DNA of 64,000 nt from Bin52 sp965213935 (GCA_965213935.1 CBDCAO010000010.1:248001-312000); one strand, 5' to 3'; positions 1 to 9,493 are shown, numbered from the stretch's first letter. The notes: a model not told the origin generated them from the letters alone. Numbers and translations: made by a program.

Positions 1-884
1 CCCTGACGCCGGCCAGCCTGCAGGAACTCGCGCCGGGCCAGATGCGCTACGGCCTGTTCACCACGCCCGCCGGTGGCGTGCTTGATGACTTCATGGCGGT
101 ATGCCGGGACGACCATCTGCTGCTGGTGGTGAACGCGGCATGCGTGACCCAGGATGTCGAGCTGATACAGGCGGGTCTTGTCTCGGCACGCGCCGAGCTG
201 CTTGAGGACAGGGCCCTGCTGGCGCTGCAGGGCCCTGCGGCAGAAGGTGTGCTGGCCGGGATGGCTCCGGCGGCAGCCGGCCTTCGCTTCTTGTCCGCTG
301 CCGAGATCGAGCTTCTCGGGACACCGTGCCTGGTGTCACGCTCCGGCTACACCGGCGAGGATGGGTATGAGATCTCGGTGCCGAACGACCGAGCCGTGGC
401 CCTTGCCGAGGCGCTGCTGGAACACCCGGATGTTCGTCCTGTCGGCCTCGGAGCCCGCGATTCACTGAGGCTGGAAGCGGGGCTTTGTCTCTACGGCCAT
501 GATCTGTCGCCCTCGATCACGCCGGTCGAGGCGGCGCTGACCTGGTCGATCGGCAAGCGGCGGCGCGCGGAAGGCGGATTTGCCGGCGAGCAGATCATCC
601 TGCGGCAGATGGCGGACGGCGCTCCGCGTCGCAGGGTTGGTCTGCGGCCTCTCGGCCGGGCGCCGGCGCGCGAACACTCCGAGATCGTCGACACTGACGG
701 CAGGGTGATCGGGAAGGTGACCAGCGGCGGGTTCTCGCCCAGCCTCAACGCCCCCGTTGCCATGGGGTATGTCGATGTGGACAGCAGCGGCGAGGGGACG
801 GACGTCGATATCCGGGTCCGGGGCACACCGCGGCCGGCCCGGGTCTCGCGGCTTCCGTTCGTGCCGGCGCGGTACAAGCGGTGA
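1..884 (+). CDS. gcvT: Aminomethyltransferase (glycine cleavage T-protein), 5'-truncated
   Basis: T-protein of the glycine cleavage system: it takes the aminomethyl group held on lipoyl-GcvH, transfers the C1 unit to tetrahydrofolate and releases ammonia. The reading frame is open from base 3, so the true start lies left of the window; about 293 residues are visible. The visible part has the folate-binding domain features ARDSLRLEAGL and GYTGEDGYEISV, and the C-terminal barrel with VGKVTSGGFSPSL-type sequence (here IGKVTSGGFSPSLNAP). gcvH follows after 33 bp and gcvP after a further 6 bp, all on the same strand, so this is a gcvTHP operon. Any glycine riboswitch would lie upstream, outside the window. 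Confidence 0.96.
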   Translation, partial: LTPASLQELAPGQMRYGLFTTPAGGVLDDFMAVCRDDHLLLVVNAACVTQDVELIQAGLVSARAELLEDRALLALQGPAAEGVLAGMAPAAAGLRFLSAAEIELLGTPCLVSRSGYTGEDGYEISVPNDRAVALAEALLEHPDVRPVGLGARDSLRLEAGLCLYGHDLSPSITPVEAALTWSIGKRRRAEGGFAGEQIILRQMADGAPRRRVGLRPLGRAPAREHSEIVDTDGRVIGKVTSGGFSPSLNAPVAMGYVDVDSSGEGTDVDIRVRGTPRPARVSRLPFVPARYKR

Positions 885-917
885 TGTGCAGTACAGACCG
901 ACTGGGGGAGCAGCGGT

Positions 918-1325
918 ATGAGTGGACTTCGTTACACCCGTGATCACGAATGGGTTGTTGTCGACGGGTCGACAGCCCGGGTCGGAATCAGTGACTACGC
1001 CCAGGACCAGCTTGGCGACATCGTGTTTGTCGAGGTCACCGCGCTGGGCGAGACGGTCTCGAAGGGCGACGTGGTTGCCGTGGTCGAGTCCGTCAAGGCG
1101 GCGAGCGACATCTACACGCCGGTCTCCGGATTGCTCAGCCGGTGGAACGAGGCGCTGGAGGCGGCACCGGAGACAGTCAACGAGGATGCGGCCGGTGCAG
1201 GCTGGATATTCGAGATCACGCTCAGCAACACGAGCGAACTCGACGGGCTTATGGACCAGGAAGAGTACATGACCTTCCTTTCCACCATCCAGGGGCCATC
1301 GACAGGAGCGATGACGAGGGAGTAG
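918..1325 (+). CDS. gcvH: Glycine cleavage system H-protein
   Basis: Lipoyl carrier protein of the glycine cleavage system, 135 aa, a little longer than the usual 125-130 because of a short C-terminal tail. The lipoylation lysine is in VVESVKAASDIYTPVSG, at about residue 60, in the standard hairpin context. The N-terminus (RYTRDHEWV) is canonical. The start is ATG preceded by GGGGGAG. It lies between gcvT and gcvP with short spacers, so co-transcription is expected. The protein shuttles the methylamine group between P and T proteins and is reoxidised by dihydrolipoyl dehydrogenase, which is not in this window. Confidence 0.97.
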   Translation: MSGLRYTRDHEWVVVDGSTARVGISDYAQDQLGDIVFVEVTALGETVSKGDVVAVVESVKAASDIYTPVSGLLSRWNEALEAAPETVNEDAAGAGWIFEITLSNTSELDGLMDQEEYMTFLSTIQGPSTGAMTRE

Positions 1326-1331
1326 ACGGAC

Positions 1332-4214
1332 ATGCCCGCAGACGGATCGAACGGACCCTCCTGGGAAGAAGAGAACTTCGCTGCGCGCCACGTCGGCCTG
1401 CGCCCCGCCGACGAAGCCAGGATGCTCGACGCAATCGGGGTTGCCAGCATGGGCGAGCTGATCGGCAATACGGTGCCGGCCGGAATTCGCGCGTCGGAGC
1501 CGCTGGAGCTGCGTGAGCCGCTGAGCGAGACCGAGGCCCTGGCCCGTCTCAGGCAGTTCGCCGATCGCAACAAGGTTGCGACCTCGCTGATCGGCATGGG
1601 CTACGCGCAGTCCGTCATTCCCGGCGTCATCCAGCGCAACATTCTCGAGAACCCGGCCTGGTATACCGCGTATACGCCCTATCAGCCCGAGATCTCACAG
1701 GGCCGGCTCGAGGCCCTGCTGAACTTTCAGACGATGGTCGCCGACCTCACGGGTCTCGAGATTGCCAACGCCTCGCTGCTCGACGAGGCAACGGCAGTGG
1801 CGGAGGCTGTCAGCTTCGCCCGCAAGCTCTCGAAGTCGCGGTCGGATGTCGTGTTCGTGTCGAACCGCTGCCATCCACAGACCATAGACGTTGTAAGAAC
1901 CCGGGCCGAACCGATTGGCATGCGGGTCGTGGTCGGTGACGAGAATAAACGGGGCGCGCAGGACTGCTTCGCGCTGGTGCTGCAGTACCCGGCGACGGAT
2001 GGAGAGGTCGTCGACTACAAGGATCTGGTCGAGGCGGTACACTCCCGCGACGGCATGGTGATCGTGGCGGCCGACCTGCTTGCGCTCACCCTCTTGACGC
2101 CGCCCGGTGAATGGGGCGCGGATGTGGTGGTCGGGTCTTCCCAGCGTTTCGGGGTCCCGCTCGGTTTTGGCGGTCCGCACGCGGCGTATTTTGCAACGAA
2201 GGACAAGTTCAGACGTTCGGTGCCGGGCCGTCTCGTTGGCGTGGCCATCGATACCATCGGGTCACCGGCTCTCCGGCTCGCGCTGCAGACCCGCGAACAG
2301 CACATCCGGCGCGAAAAGGCGACCAGCAACATCTGCACCGCCCAGGTCCTGCTGGCGGTCATGGCATCGATGTACGCCGTCTACCACGGTCCGGACGGTC
2401 TGCGACGCATCGCGCGCCGGGTTCACCGCCTGGCTGCGGTCTGCGCCGCCGGCCTGCGCGAACTGGGCTACCGTGTCCGTACCACGGCGTGCTTCGACAC
2501 CATCATGGTCGAGACCGGCGACTGGACCGCCTCGGTCATCGAGGCGGCCCGGGTCGAGGGGATCAACCTGAGGGTCTATGGAAACGGGGTCGGAATCTCC
2601 TTTGACGAGACCGGGTCCCGCCAGCTGGTCGAACGGCTGTGGTCGCTCATGGCATTCGACTCGCTGCGCTCGCTGTCGTTCGTTGCGCTCGACGCCGCCA
2701 CGCCCGACATGCTCCCGGATGCGCTGTTGCGCACCTCGCGGTTCCTGCAGCACCGGGTCTTCAACCGGTATCACTCCGAAACCGAGATGCTGCGCTACAT
2801 CCGTTCGCTGGCGGACCGGGACATCGCGCTCGACAGGTCGATGATCCCGCTCGGTTCCTGCACGATGAAGCTCAATGCGACCTCCGAGATGATGCCGGTA
2901 ACCTGGCCGGAGTTTGCAAATATTCACCCGTTCGCACCGCGCGAGGATGTGGAAGGCTACCTTGAGATGATCGCCGACCTCGAGGCGATGCTCTGCGCGT
3001 GCACCGGCTACGCCGCCGTGTCGCTGCAGCCGAACGCGGGGTCCCAGGGCGAGTACGCCGGTCTGCTGATCATCCGGGCCTATCATCGCGACCGTGGCGA
3101 GGAAGGGCGCGATGTCTGCCTGATCCCGAGTTCGGCACATGGCACCAATCCGGCATCGGCTGCCATGGCCGGCATGCGGGTGGTAGTGGTCAGGTGTGAC
3201 GAGGGCGGCAATGTCGATGTGGACGACCTGCGGGCCAGGGCCGAGGAGCACTCCGGGACTCTGGCAGCGCTGATGGTAACCTATCCCTCGACCCACGGGG
3301 TGTTCGAGGAGGCGATCGGCGAGATCTGCGACATCGTCCACGAGCACGGTGGCCAGGTCTATGTCGACGGCGCCAACCTGAACGCCATGGTGGGACTGTG
3401 CCAGCCGGGTCGGTTCGGGGCCGACGTCAGCCACCTGAACCTGCACAAGACCTTCTGTATCCCGCACGGTGGCGGCGGGCCGGGCGTGGGGCCTGTGGCG
3501 GTGGCGGCCCATCTCGCGCCCTACCTGCCCGGGCACCGGTTCGGGAACGCGGGCGAGACGGCGATCGGACCGGTCAGCGCCGCGCCCTGGGGAAGTGCCG
3601 GCATCCTGCCGATCTCGTGGTGCTACATCGCCATGATGGGAAGCGCCGGGCTCACCCGGGCGAGCGAGTGCGCCATCCTCAGCGCGAACTACCTGGCGAC
3701 GCGGCTGCGGCCGCATTACCCGGTGCTGTATACCGGGGCCAGGGGCACTGTTGCCCACGAGTGCATCATTGATCTGCGACAACTCAGGGAGCAGACCGGT
3801 GTCACGGTCGATGACGTTGCCAAGCGGCTGATCGACTTCGGCTTCCATGCGCCGACCATGTCGTTTCCGGTTGCCGGAACCCTGATGATCGAGCCGACCG
3901 AGAGTGAGCCGAAGCGCGAACTCGACCGTTTCATCGAGGCGTTGATGGCAATCCGGGACGAGATCCGGGCGATCGGGGCCGGCGAGATCCCCTATGCCGA
4001 CAGCCCGCTTGCGAGTGCGCCGCATACCGCCGAGGCGGTTACGAGCGACGACTGGAACCGGCCGTATTCGCGGGAACAGGCGGCCTTCCCGGTGGAAAGG
4101 CTACGCTGGAACAAGTACTGGCCACCCGTTGGCCGCGTAGACAATGTCTGGGGTGACCGCAATCTCTTCTGTTCCTGCCCGCCCGTCGAGGACTGGGCCG
4201 ATGCTGCCGAATGA
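1332..4214 (+). CDS. gcvP: Glycine dehydrogenase (decarboxylating), full-length P-protein
   Basis: PLP-dependent P-protein that decarboxylates glycine and passes methylamine to lipoyl-GcvH. At 960 aa this is the fused one-chain form (alpha and beta halves together), unlike the split GcvPA/GcvPB of many anaerobes. The N-terminal half has the ARHVGLR and IGMGYAQSVIPGVIQRN segments; the C-terminal half has the PLP lysine in HLNLHKTFCIPHGGGGPG, at about residue 706. The protein ends FCSCPPVEDW, typical of the family. It is the last gene of gcvTHP; the next gene is convergent with a 9-bp gap and no obvious terminator hairpin. Confidence 0.97.
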   Translation: MPADGSNGPSWEEENFAARHVGLRPADEARMLDAIGVASMGELIGNTVPAGIRASEPLELREPLSETEALARLRQFADRNKVATSLIGMGYAQSVIPGVIQRNILENPAWYTAYTPYQPEISQGRLEALLNFQTMVADLTGLEIANASLLDEATAVAEAVSFARKLSKSRSDVVFVSNRCHPQTIDVVRTRAEPIGMRVVVGDENKRGAQDCFALVLQYPATDGEVVDYKDLVEAVHSRDGMVIVAADLLALTLLTPPGEWGADVVVGSSQRFGVPLGFGGPHAAYFATKDKFRRSVPGRLVGVAIDTIGSPALRLALQTREQHIRREKATSNICTAQVLLAVMASMYAVYHGPDGLRRIARRVHRLAAVCAAGLRELGYRVRTTACFDTIMVETGDWTASVIEAARVEGINLRVYGNGVGISFDETGSRQLVERLWSLMAFDSLRSLSFVALDAATPDMLPDALLRTSRFLQHRVFNRYHSETEMLRYIRSLADRDIALDRSMIPLGSCTMKLNATSEMMPVTWPEFANIHPFAPREDVEGYLEMIADLEAMLCACTGYAAVSLQPNAGSQGEYAGLLIIRAYHRDRGEEGRDVCLIPSSAHGTNPASAAMAGMRVVVVRCDEGGNVDVDDLRARAEEHSGTLAALMVTYPSTHGVFEEAIGEICDIVHEHGGQVYVDGANLNAMVGLCQPGRFGADVSHLNLHKTFCIPHGGGGPGVGPVAVAAHLAPYLPGHRFGNAGETAIGPVSAAPWGSAGILPISWCYIAMMGSAGLTRASECAILSANYLATRLRPHYPVLYTGARGTVAHECIIDLRQLREQTGVTVDDVAKRLIDFGFHAPTMSFPVAGTLMIEPTESEPKRELDRFIEALMAIRDEIRAIGAGEIPYADSPLASAPHTAEAVTSDDWNRPYSREQAAFPVERLRWNKYWPPVGRVDNVWGDRNLFCSCPPVEDWADAAE

Positions 4215-4223
4215 CCGGGTCTG

Positions 4224-5459
4224 TCAGGCCCGCTGCCGGGCGTGGGCTTCCTTCTCGGCCATCCGGGCCTTGAGTTCGTCGGGAGTGAGGCGGACAATGT
4301 CCCGGTTCTGGTGGCTGAAGATGTCGTAGGCCGCGGTATCGATCTCCTCAAGGACCACGCGTCTGGCAAGGACCTCGCATTTCCAGTCCTCGTGTTCCTG
4401 GTGACGGTCGTGGAACTCCGGCATCACCTCGCGCGCGAACAGCTCCAGGCTGTCGCAGATGTCCTGGTGGCTGGTCTTGCCGGCCTGGTTCAGCAGGATG
4501 ATCTGGTCGACATGCGCGGCCTCGAACTGCCGGAGCCGCTTGCGGATGGTCTCGGGTGAGCCGATCAGTCCGCTCTCCAGTGCCTGGCGCTCCTGGTCGC
4601 TGCCCTTCCAGTCCTGGTAGGCGTCCCACAGGTTGCCGGTTCCCGGCGCACTGATCCCGGCACGGCCGTAGTGGCTCAGTGCGAAGATGAAGAAGGTCCA
4701 GCCAGAGGCCTTCTCGCGCGCCTCCTCGTCGGTCTCGGCGCACATGAACCCGTTGACCATGGCAATGTTGGGATTGTCCGGGTAGTCGGCGAGCCGGCCG
4801 GGCGTGTGCAGGAGCGAATTGTAGTAGTGGTGTACCCAGGCCTGCGCGGCCTCGGGGCTGACGAAGGTAAAGCCGAGCGCTCCCATGCCCCATTCGCCGG
4901 CCTTGGCGATGGTCCGGATGTTCGAACAGGCAACCCAGAGCGGTGGATGCGGTTTCTGGTATGGCTTGGGGACGACGTTGCGGGCCGGGAAGTCATGGAA
5001 TTCGCCGTGGAACTCCCACGAGGTGCTGGTGAACATCGGGATGATTGCCCGCACAGACTCCTCCCAGCGTTCGCGTTTGGTCCGCACCCGGGTCCCGAAC
5101 GGGTGAAGTTCCGCCGGACCGGCTCCCTCTCCGAGACCGAGTTCGACCCTGCCGTCCGACAGCAGGTCGAGTGTCGCGACGCGTTCCGCTACCCGGTGCG
5201 GGTGGTTGGTGGTCGACTGGATAATGCCGTGGCCGAGCCGGATCCGTTCCGTGCGCTGGGATGCGGCACCCAGGAACACTTCCGGTGCCGAACAGTGCGA
5301 GTACTCCTCGAGGAAGTGGTGTTCCACCGCCCACGCGTAGTCGTAGCCGAGCCGGTCCGCGAGTTCGATCTGGGAGACCGCGTTCTTGAGCAGGGAGCGT
5401 TCGCTTTCCTCGGTCCAGGGGCGCGGCAGCTGCAATTCGTAGAAGATACCGAACTTCAT
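4224..5459 (-). CDS. LLM-class flavin-dependent monooxygenase
   Basis: Luciferase-like (bacterial luciferase/alkanal monooxygenase superfamily) flavoprotein of 411 aa. The family uses FMNH2 or F420H2 and oxygen on small organic substrates; the substrate here cannot be read from sequence. Visible features are the N-terminus MKFGIFYELQLPRPW, the AVEHHFLEEYSHCSAP segment that follows the first strand-helix units, and HPHRVAERVATLDLLSDGR. A roughly 60-residue C-terminal extension rich in Glu, Arg and His goes beyond the usual 340 aa. The gene stands alone between convergent gcvP and the co-directional alcohol dehydrogenase. A second, more distant LLM protein lies at 22629-23654. Confidence 0.88.
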   Translation of the reverse strand: MKFGIFYELQLPRPWTEESERSLLKNAVSQIELADRLGYDYAWAVEHHFLEEYSHCSAPEVFLGAASQRTERIRLGHGIIQSTTNHPHRVAERVATLDLLSDGRVELGLGEGAGPAELHPFGTRVRTKRERWEESVRAIIPMFTSTSWEFHGEFHDFPARNVVPKPYQKPHPPLWVACSNIRTIAKAGEWGMGALGFTFVSPEAAQAWVHHYYNSLLHTPGRLADYPDNPNIAMVNGFMCAETDEEAREKASGWTFFIFALSHYGRAGISAPGTGNLWDAYQDWKGSDQERQALESGLIGSPETIRKRLRQFEAAHVDQIILLNQAGKTSHQDICDSLELFAREVMPEFHDRHQEHEDWKCEVLARRVVLEEIDTAAYDIFSHQNRDIVRLTPDELKARMAEKEAHARQRA

Positions 5460-5553
5460 CGCATTCTCCGGGGCAGATCTCGGCGCGATCCTATTCGATC
5501 ACGCCCCGGGCGTCATCGGAATGGCGCGATACATCACGTGGCGGGTCTGGTGG

Positions 5554-6723
5554 CTACAGCGCGCGGGTCAGGATCTCCTGGACCTGGTCGGGCGAGCGGA
5601 TCGGCCTGGGATTGGAGAAGGTCCAGTCGTCCAGCATGCAGTTGGCGGCGAGTTCGGGCAGCCTTTCAGCCGTGACCCCGACATCGCCGAGCCGTCTTGG
5701 CAGTCCGAGGCCGCTGATAAGGTCGCCGATGACCTCCGCCGCCGGTATCCCGGGCCGTCCGAGAGCGGTCGAGAGTTCCGCCTGGCGCCGGCCGTTGACC
5801 GGACGGTTCCAGTCGAGCACAACCGGAAGCATCACACAGGACGTGTGCCCGTGCGGCACGCCGGCGCTGCCGCCGAGAATGTGGCCAATGGCGTGGCTGG
5901 CCCCGAGGCGACACCCCGATACCACGCCCGTCATCGACAGCCAGGCGCCCACGAGGCACTTCTGGCGCGCCTCGGTATCGTCGGGGTCCGACCGGACCCT
6001 GGGCAGGGCTTCGCCGAGCAGTCGCAGTGCGTGCAGGGCCGAACTGTCCCAGTAGTCGTTCGCGTCGATCGACAGGAATGTCTCCACCGCATGATCGACT
6101 GCCCGGATGCCGGTTGACAGGAACAACCACTCCGGAGTGTGCCGGGTGATTGCTCCGTCGAGGATGACCGAGACCGGGATGATCCCCGGATGCATGTAGG
6201 ACTGCTTGAGCCGGGCGCGCGGATCGGTAATCCCGGCGCGGGCGTTGAACTCGCCACCTGACAGCGTGGTCGGCACGGCGACCTGGCGTACCGTCGGACC
6301 GGCATAGTCGGGCAGGTGGCGTACGCCGTCGGCGTCAACCCTGGTTCGAAACCTGTCCAGTCCGTCCATGTCGGTGACGTCGTGACGCAGGCAGATCGTC
6401 ACCGCCTTGCCGCCGTCGGTGACCGACCCGCCGCCCACGGTGACCAGCAGGTCAGCATCGACGGACCTGGCGGCGGCCGCACAGGCAATGACCGCGTCGC
6501 GCGGAGAATGCGCCGGCATGGCGGAGAACCGGCCGGCGAGCCGGGCCCCGAGCACCCGGGCGATGGTTTCCACTTCGTCGGTGTTCCGCGCGAGACTGCC
6601 GCTGGTCAGCAGGAACACGCGGCTTGCCGCCCGACGTTCCGCCTCCTGCGCGATCGCCTCGGCAGCCGGATACCCGGCAATCACCCGCTCCATGGCGGTA
6701 AGGATGATCTGGTGCTGCGTCAT
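5554..6723 (-). CDS. Iron-containing alcohol dehydrogenase family protein (maleylacetate-reductase-like)
   Basis: Group III (Fe-type) NAD(P)-dependent dehydrogenase of 389 aa. The nucleotide-binding GGGSVTDGGKAV motif is at about residues 97-108. The metal region shows the expected histidines in DHAVETF, HAIGHILGG and PHGHTS. The residue that is Asp in classical Fe-ADHs (GMDALTH) is Arg here (GIRAVDH), a variation seen in maleylacetate-reductase-like relatives, so the protein may bind metal differently or not at all. The reaction is probably carbonyl/alcohol interconversion on an unknown substrate. Start ATG at 6723 is chosen over an in-frame TTG at 6735. It faces the same way as the flanking genes but with about 100-bp gaps. 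Confidence 0.85.
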   Translation of the reverse strand: MTQHQIILTAMERVIAGYPAAEAIAQEAERRAASRVFLLTSGSLARNTDEVETIARVLGARLAGRFSAMPAHSPRDAVIACAAAARSVDADLLVTVGGGSVTDGGKAVTICLRHDVTDMDGLDRFRTRVDADGVRHLPDYAGPTVRQVAVPTTLSGGEFNARAGITDPRARLKQSYMHPGIIPVSVILDGAITRHTPEWLFLSTGIRAVDHAVETFLSIDANDYWDSSALHALRLLGEALPRVRSDPDDTEARQKCLVGAWLSMTGVVSGCRLGASHAIGHILGGSAGVPHGHTSCVMLPVVLDWNRPVNGRRQAELSTALGRPGIPAAEVIGDLISGLGLPRRLGDVGVTAERLPELAANCMLDDWTFSNPRPIRSPDQVQEILTRAL

Positions 6724-6825
6724 GGCATGGGTCAACCCGGGGTGTGAACGGGAGGCGTGTTTGATCGTGTCGGCAGACCGGCGTGCGCTCGCACCTGCGG
6801 ACTCCCTGACTCCGGCCGGCCGGAC

Positions 6826-7629
6826 TCAGTACCCCGGGGTGCCGTCCCAGTATTCCCGGTTGATGGTGCGCAGCAACCGGTCGTGCTGTTTGCGGATACA
6901 GCCATGCATCCGCACCGAGTAGCCCTGCTCGACGTAGTGGCTGCACCGGTCATAGACGTCGCGGGCATCGCGCACGCCGACCGGAGAGAGCTGAAGCCCC
7001 TCCACCTGGCCCATGACATTCCGCCATGCCGGCTCCATGCCCCGGGCCGGGGCGGCGGCGTCGACCGGCATCAGGTTGAGCAGGCGGTTCATGACCAGCA
7101 CGGTGTCGGTCCTCTGCGTCGGTCGTTCGAAAAACCCTTCGGCGGCAAGGCGTGCCGGCCCCGTTGCCGTCTCGATATCGCCCTTGCGCACTGCGGCGGT
7201 CATCTCCTGCCTCGGTACCAGGGCGGTATGACGGGGCACCAGCACCGCCACCTCGGTTGCATCCAGGGCCGCGAGACGGTTCTGCGGCATGGTCACGCGG
7301 ATCGAGGTGTACTCACCCTCGCTGGTGAACGCGAGCATGCCGGTTGCCGAGAACCGGACGACCTCGCCATCGGTCCGGGTCACCCGCATGGTGAGCTCGC
7401 CGCTGCCGGCAAGGTCATACTGCTGGCCTGCCGCGGGTCGCGGACGCTTTTCCTGCATGCAGAAGGCGCTGAGTACGCCGGAGCACCTGTTTCCGTCGCA
7501 GACGAGCGGCGTTGCCTGCCGCGTCGCGACCAGGCCCAGGACCTGCGGTGGCAGCGGTTCCGCAGCGGTGACGACCGGCATCACCGCGAAGGACAGCACC
7601 GCTGCGAGCACACCCGAACGACCCATCAT
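6826..7629 (-). CDS. Secreted protein of unknown function
   Basis: 267-aa protein that I do not recognise. It starts with a clear Sec signal peptide (MMGRSGVLAAVLSFAVMPVV, cleavage near TAAEP), so the mature protein is periplasmic or exported. The mature part has four or more cysteines, including a CDGNRC pair and an FCM segment near the N-terminus and two more near the C-terminus, suggesting disulfides. An ATG-ATG start at 7629/7626 is preceded by AAGGGCGAGG, which favours this start over longer in-frame readings reaching 8172. It is divergent from the MttB-like gene across a 210-bp gap. No domain-level assignment is justified. Confidence 0.7.
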   Translation of the reverse strand: MMGRSGVLAAVLSFAVMPVVTAAEPLPPQVLGLVATRQATPLVCDGNRCSGVLSAFCMQEKRPRPAAGQQYDLAGSGELTMRVTRTDGEVVRFSATGMLAFTSEGEYTSIRVTMPQNRLAALDATEVAVLVPRHTALVPRQEMTAAVRKGDIETATGPARLAAEGFFERPTQRTDTVLVMNRLLNLMPVDAAAPARGMEPAWRNVMGQVEGLQLSPVGVRDARDVYDRCSHYVEQGYSVRMHGCIRKQHDRLLRTINREYWDGTPGY

Positions 7630-7839
7630 GACCTCGCCCTTCCGATGCAGATGCACCGAACAATCCGACAGAACACGCAAGTCTACCACGCCCGGCCGCC
7701 GGCTTCGAAATTTCGGCGCCGCGGCCGCGACCTCTTCGTCCCCGAAGCGACGCGCGATGGCGACTCGAGGACAAGGTTCCCGGAGCGGCAGGCCGAGACT
7801 CTGCAAGGAGCGACGGCTTGGCTGGCAGGGACAGGGTCG

Positions 7840-9390
7840 ATGACCGGCAGTGATGCAGTACCGCACCGTCGCGCCAGGGCGGGTGGAAGGGCAGTTCGTC
7901 GGGCGGAACGGACCCGTTCGGCAGTCGGGCAGGTCTCCGCGATCATCCGCCGCATTCCGGTGTTTGACGTGCTCGACACCGAGGCGCTCGAGATCATCGA
8001 ACACAACGCCGAGACCATCCTTGAAGAGATCGGGATCGACTTCCGTGACGATCCCGAGGTACTGGCCATGTGGCGCGACGCCGGCGCGCAGGTCGACGGG
8101 GAGCGGGTGCGCATGCCGCGTGGCCTCGCCCGCTCGCTCGCCCGGACCGCTCCTGCGCGGTTCACCCAGCACGCGCGCAATCCGGCGCGGTCAGTCGAGA
8201 TCGGTGGCGCGACGACGGTGTTCGCCCCGGTCTACGGGCCACCCTTCGTTCACGACCTCGAGAACGGCCGGCGCTATGCGACGCTGGAGGATTTTCGCAA
8301 CTTCGTGAAGCTCGCCTGGTTGTCACCGGGGCTGCACCATTCGGGCGGGACCGTGTGCGAACCGGTGGATCTGCCGGTGAACAAGCGGCATCTTGACATG
8401 CTGTACGCTCACATGCGCCTGAGCGACAAGCCGATGATGGGCTCCGTGACGGCTCCGGAGCGGGCCGCGGACTCAATCGAGATGGTCCGGCTGCTGTTCG
8501 GTGCCGGTCCGGACGAGACCCGCACAATGTTGATCAGCCTGATCAACGCCAATTCCCCGATGACGTGGGACGCAACCATGATCGGGGCGCTCAAGACCTA
8601 CGCCCGAGCCAACCAGGCGGTCATGATCTCTCCCTTCATCCTGTCAGGCGCGATGTCGCCGGTCACCGTTGCCGGAACCCTCGCGCAGACGCTGGCCGAA
8701 GCGCTTGCGGGCATCGCCTTTTCCCAGTTGTGCCGCCCTGGCGCGCCGGTCGTGTTCGGCAGTTTCGCCAGCTCGATCTCGATGCAGTCGGGTGCGCCGA
8801 CCTTCGGAACGCCGGAACCGGCGCTGGTGCTGTACGGGTGCGCGCAGCTTGCCCGTCGCCTTGGTGTCCCGTTCCGCTCGGGCGGGTCGCTGGCCGGCTC
8901 GAAACTGCCGGACGCCCAGGCAGCCTACGAATCCGCCAACACGTTGCTTCCCACCGTGCTGGCCGGCGTGAATTTCGTGCTGCATGCGGCCGGGTGGCTC
9001 GAAGGTGGGCTGGTTTCATCCTACGAGAAGTTCGTCATGGACGCCGATCAGCTCGCGATGATGCGTTCACTGCTCGAGGGCGTCGACGTTTCCGAGGCCG
9101 GACAGGCGATGGATGCGATCCGCGAGGTCGGGCCCGGGGCGCACTTCCTCGGCTGCACCCATACCCAGGCCCATTTCGAGACCGCGTTCTTCCGCTCCTC
9201 GATTGCGGATAACGGCACCTTCGAGCAGTGGCAGTCGGAGGGCAGTCGCGACGCGGCGACCCGGGCGTCGGCCCTGGTGAAGCGCCTGCTCGGTGACTAC
9301 GAGGCACCGCCGATCGACCCCGCGGTCGACGAGGCGCTTCGCGATTACATCGCCCGGCGCAAGGCGAGTTTTCCGGACTCGAACATCTGA
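7840..9390 (+). CDS. Trimethylamine methyltransferase family protein (MttB/MtgB-like, non-pyrrolysine)
   Basis: 516-aa member of the MttB superfamily (COG5598), corrinoid-dependent methyltransferases that demethylate quaternary or tertiary amines. No in-frame amber codon interrupts the frame, so it is of the non-pyrrolysine kind, whose characterised members act on glycine betaine and related compounds. Recognisable parts are the N-terminal NAETILEEIGIDF segment, LPVNKRHLDML, and the glycine-rich GGSLAGSKLPDAQAAYES and LHAAGWLEGGL segments. Start ATG 7840 gives the Arg-rich N-terminus usual for the family; the frame stays open for over 1 kb upstream but that part is not conserved-looking. No corrinoid protein gene is adjacent. 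It lies between gcvTHP and the B12 cluster, a suggestive C1-metabolism context. Confidence 0.88.
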   Translation: MTGSDAVPHRRARAGGRAVRRAERTRSAVGQVSAIIRRIPVFDVLDTEALEIIEHNAETILEEIGIDFRDDPEVLAMWRDAGAQVDGERVRMPRGLARSLARTAPARFTQHARNPARSVEIGGATTVFAPVYGPPFVHDLENGRRYATLEDFRNFVKLAWLSPGLHHSGGTVCEPVDLPVNKRHLDMLYAHMRLSDKPMMGSVTAPERAADSIEMVRLLFGAGPDETRTMLISLINANSPMTWDATMIGALKTYARANQAVMISPFILSGAMSPVTVAGTLAQTLAEALAGIAFSQLCRPGAPVVFGSFASSISMQSGAPTFGTPEPALVLYGCAQLARRLGVPFRSGGSLAGSKLPDAQAAYESANTLLPTVLAGVNFVLHAAGWLEGGLVSSYEKFVMDADQLAMMRSLLEGVDVSEAGQAMDAIREVGPGAHFLGCTHTQAHFETAFFRSSIADNGTFEQWQSEGSRDAATRASALVKRLLGDYEAPPIDPAVDEALRDYIARRKASFPDSNI

Positions 9391-9398
9391 CGCTGTCG

Positions 9399-9474
9399 TG
9401 GTGCCGCAGGAGGGACTCGAACCCCCGACCCACGCATTACGAATGCGTTGCTCTACCACCTGAGCTACTGCGGC
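9399..9474 (-). tRNA. tRNA-Thr (anticodon CGT)
   Basis: Complete 76-nt cloverleaf on the minus strand. The acceptor stem GCCGCAG pairs with CTGCGGC, the anticodon stem ACGCA/TGCGT encloses the loop TTCGTAA with anticodon CGT (reads ACG, Thr), and the T-arm contains GGTTCGAGTCC. Discriminator A and the CCA tail are encoded (revcomp of 9399-9402 is ACCA). It lies 8 bp past the stop of the MttB-like gene, in the opposite orientation. Confidence 0.96.
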
Positions 9475-9493
9475 ATGCCTTGGAAAGGCCGGC

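Noticed and set aside
6757..7839. Very long open frame upstream of and continuous with the MttB-like gene
   Set aside because: The part before 7840 is antisense to the secreted protein at 6826-7629, has no family resemblance and reflects high GC content.
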